Assembly (NCBI GenBank): GCA_031266095.1
Contig: JAISBR010000098.1
Location: 1 to 24,923, forward strand
Direction of reading: 5' to 3'
Length of the DNA: 24,923 nucleotides
From: Treponema sp.
GTDB lineage: Bacteria > Spirochaetota > Spirochaetia > Treponematales > Breznakiellaceae
Under the pieces are notes generated by a model. It was not told where the DNA came from. It saw only the letters and a list, made by a program, of their open reading frames with translations, and ran no database searches. Below, piece by piece: positions 14,905 to 23,531 of this stretch. Positions within the stretch are counted from its first letter, which is position 1, and the number at the start of each line of letters is the position of its first letter. Made by a program: the position numbers and the translations under genes.

Positions 14905-17547
14905 ATGCCGGAACAGTTTTCGCCCAACAGTATGCCCAAGTCGCCGGAGAATTCGTATTTTCTGGAACGGCCCCGGGTGGACGATATTCTGAGGAAAGCA
15001 TTGAAAAGTCACGTAGTTACCGTAGTAGCCGGAGAGGGCTATGGGAAAACTTATGCGGTGCATTCCTTTCTGCAGAGGGATAATCGGAAGGTCATCTGGA
15101 TGCAGGTATCGAAACGGGACAACCTGGGTCGGCGTTTCTGGGAAAATTATACCGGAGAAATAGCCCATCTGAACCTGGAGGCCGCCCGGCTCATTGCGAA
15201 TGTGGGCTTCCCCGAATCGGGCCGGCAGCTTGACCGGTATATATCCTACATAAAAAATGAAATTATCAGTCATGAACGGTATGTATTAGTACTTGACGAT
15301 TTTCATCTCCTTACCAATCCGACGATCCTGTCGTTTCTGGAGCAGGCTTTGTTCACGCCGGTTTCAAAAAATACTATGGTCCTTATCTCCAGAACCGAGC
15401 CGGCGATGAACATCGTCGGGTTTTTGGCTAAGGGGATTCTCTCCCAGGTTACCGTGGATGATCTCCGCTTTACCCGGGAGGAAACGGACGAATATTTCCG
15501 CCTTCACCGTATCCCCCTGGAGGAAGAGGAACTTATCCGGATCTACCGGGAGACCGAAGGCTGGGCCCTGGCCCTTGGCCTTATCCTCCATGAGATAAAA
15601 GCGGACCAGGCCGAAGGGACGGAGGAAACTGCGGTCAGACGTAATTGGGACAGAGTCATGCTGCCCATTAAAAAAATGGAAGAGAATATTTTTCGGTCCA
15701 TGGAGGCGGACCTCCAAAAATTCCTCATCAAGCTTTCCCTCATTGAGCATTGGCCCCGGAATTTGCTGGAACGTCTTGAACCAGGGGGGAAGAGTATCAC
15801 CGCCATGGAAAAGTTCAGTTCTGTGATCCGTTTTGACGCCTATCTCCACGGTTTCAGGATACATCACCTTTTTTTGGAGTTCCTCCGGGAAAAACAGCGG
15901 TATCTGTCTCGGGAAGAAATCCAGGATGTTTACAGTAAGGGCGCTCAGTGGTGTATTGAAAACAACCTCCCTACCGACGCGGCGGTGGACTACGAACGGG
16001 CTGGGGACTACAGAGGACTCACGATACTCATCGAATCCCTCCCTCGGACGCTGCCCCAGGCGGCTGCGTCCTTCCTGCTGGAAACGGCGGAGCGGATGCT
16101 CTCCGCCGGCGGTAAGGAAGCTGAAGATGGAGATATCCTTTTCCTGCGTTTTATCATCCGTTCTCAGCTTTTGATGTATCTTAATCGCTTTGAGGAATCC
16201 ATAAAGCTATGCCGGGAGGTCATCTCCCTTTTCGATGCCCGGATGCCCTCTCCCCTGCGTTCCCGGATTCTCTCCGCCGCTTATAATAACCTGGGAACTT
16301 TAGGTATCCTTTCCTGTAAATACACCAAGGAGTATGACTTTACCCACTGGTTTGAAAAAGGATACCGGTACTATCTTGAAAATCCTGAGCCGGTCAGCGG
16401 GCAACTCAACCAATTCAACATCGACTCCTATGTGATTCTGGTCGGCTTTCCCGCGAAACCGGGGGAAATCGAGACTTTTATTGATGCCTGCGCCGGCGCC
16501 ATACCCTATGCGTCGGGTTCTCTTAATGGGTATCTCTACGGTATTGATACCCTTGCCCGGGCGGAACTGGCCTATTACCGGGGAGATTTGGGCAAGGCGG
16601 AACAATTCGCCCGTCAGGCGGTCTTCCAGGGCCGGGAAAAAAACCAGTATGAAGTGGAAAATCGCGCTCTTTTCTATCTTATGAAGATCGCTATCCATTA
16701 TGGGGATGTCGCAGGAATCCTGAAACTCGAAAAGCAGCTTAAAGTCATGCTTGAAAATCCGGACTATCTTAACCGTCATACGATCTATGATATCCTCATA
16801 GGGCGTTTTTACGCCCGCATCGGGTTGACCGAAGAGATAGCCTCCTGGCTCGGAACTGAAAATGAGGAGAGAGAATTAAACATCCTGTTCCGCGGTTTCG
16901 ATAATCTGGTAAAGGCCCGGTGCTTATACAGTGAAAAAAACTATTTACAGGCGCTGCAAATTCTGGAAGATGAAAAACTCAGGGGTGATCCGGGTGTTTT
17001 TCTTCTGAGTTTTTTGGAAATGACCGCGCTTGAGGCGATAATCCGTTATCAGCTTGATGACCGGGAAGGCGCCTTCAGCGCCCTTACCAGAGCCTATAAA
17101 GCCGCCTCTCCTAATGGCCTGGATATGCCCTTTATCGAACTCGGGGAACCTCTGGATAACCTGGCGGGCGCCATTCTTAAGTCCCGAACAAAAGAAAACG
17201 GACGGAATCCCGACGGCGATGATTGGATTCCCCGGAATTGGCTCCACAGCATAGGGAAAAAAGCGTCGGCCTTTACGAAAAAGCTTTCTCTTGTGGAGGC
17301 CCAGTACTCAAGCCGGAATACCGCCGGGCGTCCGGCCTTTTCGGAACATGAACTGACCATATTAAGCGCGCTCTCCCAGGGCCGTACCAGTAAGGAAATC
17401 GCCGTAGACATGCATGTTTCCGTTAAAATGGCAAAGAGCGCCATACGGGCCCTTTACACTAAACTCGGGGCCGCTAACCGCGCGGGCGCCATACGCACCG
17501 CTGTGGCGAAGGGCCTTTTGCATTCACCGCCCAAAACGAAACCGTAG
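14905..17547 (+). CDS. MalT-like LuxR-family ATP-dependent transcriptional regulator
   Basis: A large (880-residue) STAND-type regulator of the MalT/LAL class. The N-terminal NTPase has Walker A AGEGYGKT (42-49) and Walker B YVLVLDDFH (D131, D132), then the SRTEP sensor-like segment and EGWALAL typical of MalT. The middle is helical with TPR-like repeats (about 340-760), the likely ligand or protein sensor. The C-terminus is a LuxR helix-turn-helix (812-874: FSEHELTILSALSQGRTSKE, then VSVKMAKSAIRALYTKLGA). It probably activates target promoters as an oligomer once a ligand is bound; the targets are unknown. The ATG at 14905 has TAAGGA 8 bases upstream. An ATG at 14887 is also in frame, but its leader is the end of repeat E3. 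Confidence 0.85.
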   Translation: MPEQFSPNSMPKSPENSYFLERPRVDDILRKALKSHVVTVVAGEGYGKTYAVHSFLQRDNRKVIWMQVSKRDNLGRRFWENYTGEIAHLNLEAARLIANVGFPESGRQLDRYISYIKNEIISHERYVLVLDDFHLLTNPTILSFLEQALFTPVSKNTMVLISRTEPAMNIVGFLAKGILSQVTVDDLRFTREETDEYFRLHRIPLEEEELIRIYRETEGWALALGLILHEIKADQAEGTEETAVRRNWDRVMLPIKKMEENIFRSMEADLQKFLIKLSLIEHWPRNLLERLEPGGKSITAMEKFSSVIRFDAYLHGFRIHHLFLEFLREKQRYLSREEIQDVYSKGAQWCIENNLPTDAAVDYERAGDYRGLTILIESLPRTLPQAAASFLLETAERMLSAGGKEAEDGDILFLRFIIRSQLLMYLNRFEESIKLCREVISLFDARMPSPLRSRILSAAYNNLGTLGILSCKYTKEYDFTHWFEKGYRYYLENPEPVSGQLNQFNIDSYVILVGFPAKPGEIETFIDACAGAIPYASGSLNGYLYGIDTLARAELAYYRGDLGKAEQFARQAVFQGREKNQYEVENRALFYLMKIAIHYGDVAGILKLEKQLKVMLENPDYLNRHTIYDILIGRFYARIGLTEEIASWLGTENEERELNILFRGFDNLVKARCLYSEKNYLQALQILEDEKLRGDPGVFLLSFLEMTALEAIIRYQLDDREGAFSALTRAYKAASPNGLDMPFIELGEPLDNLAGAILKSRTKENGRNPDGDDWIPRNWLHSIGKKASAFTKKLSLVEAQYSSRNTAGRPAFSEHELTILSALSQGRTSKEIAVDMHVSVKMAKSAIRALYTKLGAANRAGAIRTAVAKGLLHSPPKTKP

Positions 17548-17659
17548 AGTCTATCTGCCGCTCAGGTGTACCAATAAAAGCCCTTCCGTCAGAGAAGGCC
17601 GACTTAGGGAGATTCTGTCTGTCCGCCGGGATTTCCGGGTTCGGCTGTAAAATATATAC

Positions 17660-17688
17660 TTGGCAATATAGCTTTTCCAGTATATACT
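17660..17688 (+). promoter_or_regulatory. Sigma70-type promoter of the brnA-like operon
   Basis: TTGGCA (17660-17665), a 17-base spacer and TATACT (17683-17688): five of six matches in both hexamers. Transcription should begin near 17695, leaving a leader of about 19 bases with GGAGGAG before the ATG at 17714. It is the best promoter match I found in the window. Confidence 0.75.
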
Positions 17689-17713
17689 GATTATTAGATT
17701 ATGGAGGAGTACG

Positions 17714-17989
17714 ATGATTACCTCAAAAAAATTAACGGCTGAACGGCTCAAGAGATTGAAAGACTTTCCCGCCGTATTTAATGAGGGCGCCCTAAAAATG
17801 ACTTCTGAGCGATTGGCCCGGATGAAGCCCGCTCACCTGGAATACTGGAAAGTTGAGCCGATTAAGGTTCCTCTTTCTATCAAAATTGACGCCGATGTGC
17901 TGGCCTGGTTCAAGGCGGGGGGGAAGGGGTATCAGACCCGTATGAACGCGATTCTGAGGGAAGCGATGCTGCATTCCCAAACAGGCTAG
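17714..17989 (+). CDS. BrnA-like antitoxin-family protein without a visible BrnT
   Basis: A 91-residue protein. Residues 51-85 (KVPLSIKIDADVLAWFKAGG, then KGYQTRMNAILREAM) match the BrnA antitoxin signature, a ribbon-helix-helix DNA-binding domain. In known systems BrnA neutralises the RNase BrnT and represses its own promoter. Here no BrnT-like gene precedes it: the 166 bases upstream hold only a promoter. The N-terminus (LTAERLKRLKDFPAVFNEGA) is longer than the bare domain. A strong GGAGGAG sits before the ATG, and the next gene starts 3 bases after the stop. It may autoregulate this operon, act in trans on a distant toxin, or be a domesticated regulator. Confidence 0.8.
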   Translation: MITSKKLTAERLKRLKDFPAVFNEGALKMTSERLARMKPAHLEYWKVEPIKVPLSIKIDADVLAWFKAGGKGYQTRMNAILREAMLHSQTG

Positions 17990-17992
17990 TTC

Positions 17993-18625
17993 ATGGCAAA
18001 AGAACAAATCGCCCCCACGAAAAGTAACCTGCTGCGGGTCAGGGAACGGCTGGCCATAGCGGAAGAGGGTTACGATCTTTTGGAGCAGAAGCGGGAAATT
18101 CTGGTCATGGAGCTGATGCAGAAAGTGGAACAGGTCAAGCTGCTGGAGCGGGATCTGGACGCCCGGATCGCCTCGGCTTATCCCTGCCTCAAGCGGATGC
18201 TGGTAGTGGTAGGCCGGGAACGGGCGGAACGGCTGGCCCGGAATATCTCCTACCGCTTTGAACTGACGGAAAAGCAGGTTACGGCAGCGGGAATGAAGCT
18301 GCCGGGACTGGAAATTCGCCTTCCCGACGCGGAATTGAAATATTCTCCGGTGAATTCATTTGCCGAATGTGATGAAACCGTGTTAGAATTCTTTGAGTTG
18401 CTTAAAATATGTACCGAGTTGGCGGCAATCAGGACTATCGCCTGGAGGCTTGCCCGGGAGGTCCGCAAGACCCAGCGCCGGGTAAACGCCCTGGAAAAAA
18501 TGGTCATTCCTACCGCCGTCGAAACCAAGGTATATATTGAATCGGCGCTGGAAGAGCGGGATAGGGATTCCTTCTTTACCAGTAAATTATTAAAAAGAAA
18601 AGGAGTTGCCGGCGCGGCTAAATGA
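17993..18625 (+). CDS. V-type ATPase subunit D-like protein (lone copy)
   Basis: A 210-residue protein of the V/A-type ATPase D family, the central rotor stalk, two long helices forming a coiled coil inside the catalytic head. The N-terminal signature PTKSNLL (8-14), GYDLLEQKREILVMELM (26-42) and the C-terminal RRVNALE (162-168) followed by IP are clear. The middle (about 55-130) diverges more and includes a Pro-rich GLEIRLPDAELKYSPV stretch. No A, B, E, I or K subunit gene is in the window, although D is normally inside such an operon. It may serve a V-ATPase encoded elsewhere or have another role. It is 3 bases after the brnA-like gene and overlaps the next gene by ATGA, so translation is probably coupled. 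Confidence 0.82.
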   Translation: MAKEQIAPTKSNLLRVRERLAIAEEGYDLLEQKREILVMELMQKVEQVKLLERDLDARIASAYPCLKRMLVVVGRERAERLARNISYRFELTEKQVTAAGMKLPGLEIRLPDAELKYSPVNSFAECDETVLEFFELLKICTELAAIRTIAWRLAREVRKTQRRVNALEKMVIPTAVETKVYIESALEERDRDSFFTSKLLKRKGVAGAAK

Positions 18626-19104
18626 AACCTCTCATTTCCAACATTGTAATAGTTATTACAGGATCGGACGCCTCCATTCTGGCGGCGAAGTACGCTATAG
18701 TTATGGCCAAGTCCTACCGTTGCCGGCTGACGGCAATCTATGTGGTGGACACGGCGACCATCAGGCAGCTTACCCTGAGCAAGATATTCATTCAGGAAGA
18801 AAGTACCGAATACGAAAAAAGCCTTGAGGCCAACGGCGAGCGTTATCTTTCTTTTGTGGAGGAACTTGCTCGGGCCAAGGGGGTCAAGATCGAGCGGGAG
18901 ATACGCAAAGGCGCGGTATACACCGAGATCCTCACCGCCGCGGACGAGCGTAAGGCAGACCTCATCGTGCTGGGAGGCTGGGAAAAGGATCGTAGCGCCA
19001 GAGACATCATCAGCCACGCTCACAGGGAAATAATGGTGAGCGCCAAATGTTCGGTTCTCCTGGTCAAAGAATCGAACATCGATCAAATTTATAAACAGTC
19101 CTGA
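18622..19104 (+). CDS. Universal stress protein (UspA) family, probably not ATP-binding
   Basis: A 160-residue UspA-fold protein. The core runs from ISNIVIVITGSDASILAAKYA through ADLIVLGGWEKDRSARD (112-128) to a final CSVLLVK strand. ATP-binding members carry G-x2-G-x9-G-S/T after the LVxG strand. Here the region reads GGWEKDRSARDIISHAHREI, lacking the later Gly-Ser, so nucleotide binding is doubtful. The ATG overlaps the previous stop (ATGA), implying co-translation with the V-ATPase D-like gene. Such proteins are linked to stress, redox and energy state; the exact role here is unknown. Confidence 0.85.
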   Translation: MKPLISNIVIVITGSDASILAAKYAIVMAKSYRCRLTAIYVVDTATIRQLTLSKIFIQEESTEYEKSLEANGERYLSFVEELARAKGVKIEREIRKGAVYTEILTAADERKADLIVLGGWEKDRSARDIISHAHREIMVSAKCSVLLVKESNIDQIYKQS

Positions 19105-19130
19105 CGCGGAAGATAAGGCAGGAAAGCGAT

Positions 19131-19538
19131 ATGCGAATAGCGATAATCAGCGCGCCCTCGATACGGAAAGCTCCGCCGGATTATATAAAGGCTTTGGCAA
19201 AGGGGATGGAATCCATGGGGCACCGGGCTGATCTTATCGATGCCTGGACCGGGGATGGTTTCCGCCTTCCCGGCTATGAATATATCGCCGTGGTTGCGGA
19301 GCCGGTTTCCGTTTTCTCCGGGAAAATCTCCGAAGCCGCAGCCAATATACTCTCCGTGGGGAGCGGCTTGGTGGGAAAGAAAAGCGCCGCCTTTGTGAAA
19401 AAAGGCAGTCTCTTTACCGGCCGGGCCCTTGCCAACCTGATGCGGATCATGGAAAAAGAAGGTATGACGATCAACTGGAGTGATATTCTGCTCAATTCCC
19501 CCCACGCCGAAGTCTTGGGTAAACGGATCGGCGCCTGA
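19131..19538 (+). CDS. Small flavodoxin-like protein of unknown function
   Basis: A 135-residue protein with an alternating strand-helix pattern starting MRIAIISAPSIRKAPPDYIK, where a flavodoxin fold has its first strand and phosphate loop. It continues with a strand YEYIAVVAEPVSVFSG and GKKSAAFVKKGSLFTGRALA, similar to flavodoxin-like NAD(P)H-oxidoreductase fragments. The usual T/SxTGNT FMN loop is absent, so FMN binding is unproven. AGGAAA lies about 6 bases before the ATG. It is 26 bases after the UspA-like gene and is probably the last gene of that operon, before the convergent efp. Confidence 0.65.
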   Translation: MRIAIISAPSIRKAPPDYIKALAKGMESMGHRADLIDAWTGDGFRLPGYEYIAVVAEPVSVFSGKISEAAANILSVGSGLVGKKSAAFVKKGSLFTGRALANLMRIMEKEGMTINWSDILLNSPHAEVLGKRIGA

Positions 19539-19574
19539 GCAGTTTAGAGAGATGTATACAATTTTCTATCTCTG

Positions 19575-19606
19575 CCTGATGAGGGGGACCCCGCCTTCTA
19601 ATCAGG
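19575..19606. terminator. Possible bidirectional terminator between convergent genes
   Basis: CCTGAT (19575-19580) pairs with ATCAGG (19601-19606) around a GGGGG/CCCC core, overlapping the efp stop. A second short stem, AGAGAT/ATCTCT, lies at 19548-19573. Neither has a convincing T-run. Support is mainly the position between two converging stop codons. Confidence 0.3.
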
Positions 19607-20165
19607 AATTCACCCGCTCCACGTATTCATTGGTCTCGGTATTCACCAGGATCTTTTCGCCCTGTTTGATAAACAGCGGTACCCGTACGGTCAGGCCCGT
19701 TTCGGTGGTAATCGGCTTGGTTGCGCCCGAAACGGTGTCACCCTTCACATAGTTCTCGCTTTCCGCGACGGTGAAAACCACCTTGTAGGGGATCTTGATG
19801 TCTATAACCTTCCCTTCCCAGATGGTTAGCTCGTAAGATTCCCCTTCTTTGAGGTAATATTTTTTATCCTCGTTTTCGGTGATAGGCACCTCATACTGCT
19901 CATATAATTCGCTGTCCATAAAATGATAATTATCCTGATCAGCGTACTGATACTGGCAGGAGTGGATATCCACCTCGGCATCTTCAACTTCCTGTTGGGT
20001 AGGGATGGTCAGAGTCAGCACCGCGCCGCCTTTAATGCTCTTCATTTTTATCCGGGCAATGGCGGTCCCCTTCCCGGGGTTGTGAAATTCCCGCTCTATC
20101 ACCAGGTAGGGCTGCCCTTTCTGCAATAGACAGCTCCCCTTGACTATATCGCCACCTCGAATCAT
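19602..20165 (-). CDS. efp: Translation elongation factor P
   Basis: EF-P binds ribosomes stalled at polyproline stretches and promotes peptide-bond formation. The protein is 187 residues from the ATG at 20165, in line with the family. I chose this start because MIRGGDIVKG is the canonical opening and AGTGAGG sits about 6 bases upstream; the GTG at 20177 would only add four residues. The three domains are recognisable: the KOW-like domain with modification loop HNPGKGTA (Lys32 is the residue usually modified), an OB domain with FMDSELYEQYEV, and a final OB domain ending GEKILVNTETNEYVERV. No epmA/epmB-type modification genes are in the window. The leader holds repeat unit D. Confidence 0.96.
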   Translation of the reverse strand: MIRGGDIVKGSCLLQKGQPYLVIEREFHNPGKGTAIARIKMKSIKGGAVLTLTIPTQQEVEDAEVDIHSCQYQYADQDNYHFMDSELYEQYEVPITENEDKKYYLKEGESYELTIWEGKVIDIKIPYKVVFTVAESENYVKGDTVSGATKPITTETGLTVRVPLFIKQGEKILVNTETNEYVERVNS

Positions 20166-20191
20166 CAGAATCCTCACTTGGGTTTGATTAA

Positions 20192-20229
20192 TAGAGTCGT
20201 TCGATAACTTCAGTTATCGAACAAATTCC
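20192..20229. repeat. Palindromic repeat unit D (efp leader)
   Basis: GTTCGATAAC (20199-20208), loop TTCA, GTTATCGAAC (20213-20222): a perfect 10-bp stem with TAGAG on the outside. It lies 27 bases or more upstream of the efp ATG and about 50 bases after the pepF stop. Its arm sequence differs from the other units but stays complementary. Confidence 0.75.
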
Positions 20230-20277
20230 TTATAAAAATATAATATAGCCATTTCCCGGCTTTTAGGGAAGTAGCCG

Positions 20278-22086
20278 TTATACCGCTAATAGTGTTTCCA
20301 ACTCGTCCACCAGCCGCCCAAAGGCCTCGCAGGCGGCCCGCACCGGCCCGGGAGAACTCATGTCTACCCCCGCTACCTTGAGGGATTCGATGGGGAAGCG
20401 GGAACCGCCGGACTTGAGAAAGGCGAAGTAATCTTCACGCTCCCCCGAGCCGCCTGAAAGGACCCGTTCGGCCAATGCCAGAGCCGCCGAAATACCGGTG
20501 GCGTATTTGTACACGTAGAAAGCCCGGTAGAAATGGGGAATCCGCAGACCCTCAAGATCACTAGCCTCTTCCAGGACCATTTCAGGGCCGAAATATTTTG
20601 ATAACAGTCCGCGGTATTCGGCCCGGAGTAGTTCTACCGTGAGCGGCTGGCCGCCTTCCTCAATTTCGTGGGTGATTTTTTCAAACTCGGCAAACATAGT
20701 CTGGCGGTACAATGTTGAAAGCAGATCGTCGGCCCGCTTGTTAACCAGATATAGCTTCATCTCCCGGCTCTCAGCGGTTTTTTCCAGGTAACGGAAGAGC
20801 AGTTCCTCGTTGAAAGTACTGGCCACCTCGGCCTCAAATATCGTGTAACTGTACTGCATGAAGGGGTTGGAGCGGACGGAGTACCAGGAGTGCATTGAGT
20901 GCCCGCCCTCGTGGGCCAGGGTGAATACGTCACGGACGCTGTCATCCTTGTAGTTCATCAGGATGTAAGGATCTCCTGAGTAGCTGCCCGCGGAAAAGGC
21001 GCCTGAGTGTTTGCCCTTATTCTCGTAACGGTCTGCCCAGCGGCCCAAAAGCCCTCCGCGCAGAGTGGAAACGTACTCTTCGCCCAACGGTTCCAGGGCC
21101 GCCGAGAGCAAGTCTACCGCCTCGTTCCAGCCGGTTTGTTTTTTCACCGCCGGGATCAGCGGAGCGTAGACATCGTAGTGCCGCAGTTCCGGCAGATTGA
21201 GCGCCCGTTTGCGCAGACTGTAGTAGCGGTGCAGGGCGCCGAGATTTTGGTTCACCGCAGCTACCAGGTTGTCATAGACCGCCTCGTCCACGTTGTCAGG
21301 GAATAGCGCCGCCGCCCGCGCCGAGGGATAGCCCCGTACCCTGGCCTTGATCACGTCCTGCTTGACCGAGCCTGAGTAGAGACTTGCCAGGGTGGTCTTA
21401 TGGGCTTCGAATCGCTCATAGAAAGTCCGGTAAACCCGGCGGCGCAGCTCCCGGTCAGGATTTTCCATAAAGACCGCCCAGGTGGACTGTGAAAGGGGAC
21501 GCTGCCCTTTCGCCGTATCGATAAGGCCGAAATCAAAATCAACGTTGGTAAGCACCGAAAAAGTGTCGCCGGGCGTGCTTTCTCCCTCGGTGTGAAGAGC
21601 GATGATCCGCTCTTCCTTGTCGCTGAGAATATAGGGCTTATAGCGCAGGGTCCTCTGCAGATAGATCTGGTAATCGGCGATCCGGGGATGGGCAAGGAAG
21701 GCCTCCATGTCCTCTGCGTTGACGGCGAGAATTTCAGGCCCTTCCCATGCGGCCGCGGCCTGGGCCTTTGCCACAGCCATGATGATTTTTCCGGTCATGG
21801 TCCGGGCCGTGCCCGCGCCCTCATCCTCGGACTGTCTGAGCTCGGCGTAGCAGGCCAGCCGCTCCTCGAGGATGTGAAATTGTTGAGAAAAATCCAGATA
21901 ATCGGCGAGGCTTTGCGCCGATTTTCCCAGAGTACCCTGAAACGAAGGGAGCTTTTCCGCCAGCTTTTCATAGGACCTAAGCCTCTCATTCCAGGCCGCG
22001 TCATCGGCGAACAGCTTTGAAAGATCCCATGTGTCCCTTAGCGTGACTTCGGAACGGGCGGGAATACGGGTTTGGTTATGAGACAT
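20278..22086 (-). CDS. pepF: Oligoendopeptidase F (M3 family metallopeptidase)
   Basis: A 602-residue cytoplasmic zinc peptidase that cleaves short peptides. The M3 zinc site is visible as HEGGHSMH (H392, E393, H396), with the third ligand most likely E420 in FEAEVASTFNE. The N-terminal lid (FHILEERLACYAELRQSED), then DTFSVLTNVDFDFG, SGAFSAGSYSGDPYILMNY upstream of the active site and the C-terminal FYVYKYATGISAAL are typical of PepF. The ATG has AAGGAGT 5 bases upstream. It follows the hexokinase gene by 71 bases on the same strand and is followed by efp, so these may be partly co-transcribed. It probably recycles peptides. Confidence 0.95.
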   Translation of the reverse strand: MSHNQTRIPARSEVTLRDTWDLSKLFADDAAWNERLRSYEKLAEKLPSFQGTLGKSAQSLADYLDFSQQFHILEERLACYAELRQSEDEGAGTARTMTGKIIMAVAKAQAAAAWEGPEILAVNAEDMEAFLAHPRIADYQIYLQRTLRYKPYILSDKEERIIALHTEGESTPGDTFSVLTNVDFDFGLIDTAKGQRPLSQSTWAVFMENPDRELRRRVYRTFYERFEAHKTTLASLYSGSVKQDVIKARVRGYPSARAAALFPDNVDEAVYDNLVAAVNQNLGALHRYYSLRKRALNLPELRHYDVYAPLIPAVKKQTGWNEAVDLLSAALEPLGEEYVSTLRGGLLGRWADRYENKGKHSGAFSAGSYSGDPYILMNYKDDSVRDVFTLAHEGGHSMHSWYSVRSNPFMQYSYTIFEAEVASTFNEELLFRYLEKTAESREMKLYLVNKRADDLLSTLYRQTMFAEFEKITHEIEEGGQPLTVELLRAEYRGLLSKYFGPEMVLEEASDLEGLRIPHFYRAFYVYKYATGISAALALAERVLSGGSGEREDYFAFLKSGGSRFPIESLKVAGVDMSSPGPVRAACEAFGRLVDELETLLAV

Positions 22087-22136
22087 ACATTACTCCTTTT
22101 TCGCCGGAGGCTCATTCGTGCTGAGATTTAATATCC

Positions 22137-22150
22137 CGCCCTTCAGGGCG
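22137..22150. terminator. Short GC hairpin between hexokinase and pepF
   Basis: CGCCC-TTCA-GGGCG, a 5-bp GC stem 8 bases after the hexokinase stop. There is no T-run, so termination would be weak or the hairpin may only protect the upstream mRNA end. Confidence 0.3.
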
Positions 22151-22157
22151 AGATTGT

Positions 22158-23516
22158 TCATTTGCTCACAGCCGCCACAGCCGCGCCAAAGAGGCTGGCC
22201 TGTTCTACCGGTGAAATGATATAGGGCCGGGGTTTCCCCTTGACCATCATGAAATGCAGCCAGGACTCAAGGGAACGGCGCATACCCTTGTAGATAAGGT
22301 AGGTGGTTCCCTCCACCGCGATACGGACCGGCGCGTAAGGTTCACAGCCGGGATTCATCCGCTTAACAGCGGCGGCTAACACCGCCGCGGACAACAGGGC
22401 GCCCCGCTCGGTGATAATCGAAATGAGGTACTGTACCGAGGCTAGGGCGTCTCCCTCGTCAAGTCCAAAGAGTCCGCCCAAAGGGCCTTCCGCAGAGAGA
22501 GGGGCGCGGGCGAATTCATTGAGCGTTCTGGTTTCAAGATGCGGCATAGCGAGAAGTTCTTCACATTTGTTGAATTGGATCACTTTGTCTTTTACCGCCT
22601 GTTTCAGGATATGCAGGGTCAGCGGGCCCAGATAAGCTCCGGCGGCGGCTTTTTCCAGAGTATAGTCGCCGGGATGCTTGGTGGTGTTGTCATACTCCTG
22701 ATCAAGCTGGCCCCGGTGACGGATCTTGAAAGTACCGGTTTCACATACCACAATTTGAGGAGCGGTTTTGGATTCAAAGCCGATTTTAGGGATGTTTGTC
22801 TCGGGATAAGCGGTGTTGAATCCGGTACCCAGGATGAAGCCGATCACCGGCCCGCCCGTGAAACCGTAGGCGTTCCTGGTCCGCACCGCCTCGCCGTCCG
22901 CGGGAATAGACGCGATGCCGGAAAGCAGAGTCGCTACCGTATCATTCAGCATTACAATGGGGCCGGTGTACTTGTGGCCCTGACGAGCCAGGGCCTCCCG
23001 CAGGCCCGCGCCGATCGTTTTTCCGATTACATCCGGGGCATCCACCTCTTTACTGAAAGCCATCAGAATTCCATCGGCATCGGAAGTGATGTTCATGGGG
23101 TAGGAAAAGGTGAACCCGATCCCCGCGATACCGGAAGCGCCGGAAAGCAGCGGCACAGCGGTACCGGCAATCTGATCAAAAAACTCCCCGGCGCTCACCC
23201 TGCCCCTCGTGCCGGGCATGGGGACTTTCCTGGTCCCTTCCGCCACGGCGTTACCCTGCTCGTCAAAATGCACCAGGCTGACCCGGAGGTTAGTTCCTCC
23301 CGCGTCCAAGGCGAGCACGGTTTTTCCCTGCGGAACCCGCGATACCGGGGTTATATAAGAAGGGATCATAGGCAGGCTTGAACTTTGCCCCCTAAGCCCC
23401 CGCTCCATGTCGATGAGCACATCCTTAACCAGGGCCAGCGGCTCCCAGTTGTCATAATGAAACCCGTAATACCGGGCAAACTCCGATAATTCCTCAGGAT
23501 TAAAAGACAATCCCAT
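22158..23516 (-). CDS. Hexokinase (eukaryote-type family)
   Basis: A 452-residue sugar kinase that phosphorylates glucose or related hexoses with ATP at the entry to glycolysis. It has the phosphate-1 motif LALDAGGTNLRVS (68-80, D71), the sugar-binding segment GIGFTFSYPMN, NDTVATLLSG with the likely catalytic base D192, the GFILGTGFNTAYPE block and a late AVEGTTY adenosine motif. This pattern is of the eukaryotic hexokinase family, not ROK or bacterial glucokinase, and similar enzymes are annotated in treponemes. GGGGAG lies 4 bases before the ATG. The leader holds two hairpins and a perfect TATAAT. An insertion sequence ends about 40 bases upstream of that -10. Confidence 0.93.
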   Translation of the reverse strand: MGLSFNPEELSEFARYYGFHYDNWEPLALVKDVLIDMERGLRGQSSSLPMIPSYITPVSRVPQGKTVLALDAGGTNLRVSLVHFDEQGNAVAEGTRKVPMPGTRGRVSAGEFFDQIAGTAVPLLSGASGIAGIGFTFSYPMNITSDADGILMAFSKEVDAPDVIGKTIGAGLREALARQGHKYTGPIVMLNDTVATLLSGIASIPADGEAVRTRNAYGFTGGPVIGFILGTGFNTAYPETNIPKIGFESKTAPQIVVCETGTFKIRHRGQLDQEYDNTTKHPGDYTLEKAAAGAYLGPLTLHILKQAVKDKVIQFNKCEELLAMPHLETRTLNEFARAPLSAEGPLGGLFGLDEGDALASVQYLISIITERGALLSAAVLAAAVKRMNPGCEPYAPVRIAVEGTTYLIYKGMRRSLESWLHFMMVKGKPRPYIISPVEQASLFGAAVAAVSK

Positions 23517-23531
23517 TACACTCCCCTTAAA

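Noticed and set aside
17548..17713. Upstream brnT toxin gene
   Set aside because: The 166 bases contain stops in all frames and no BrnT-like sequence; only the promoter is visible.
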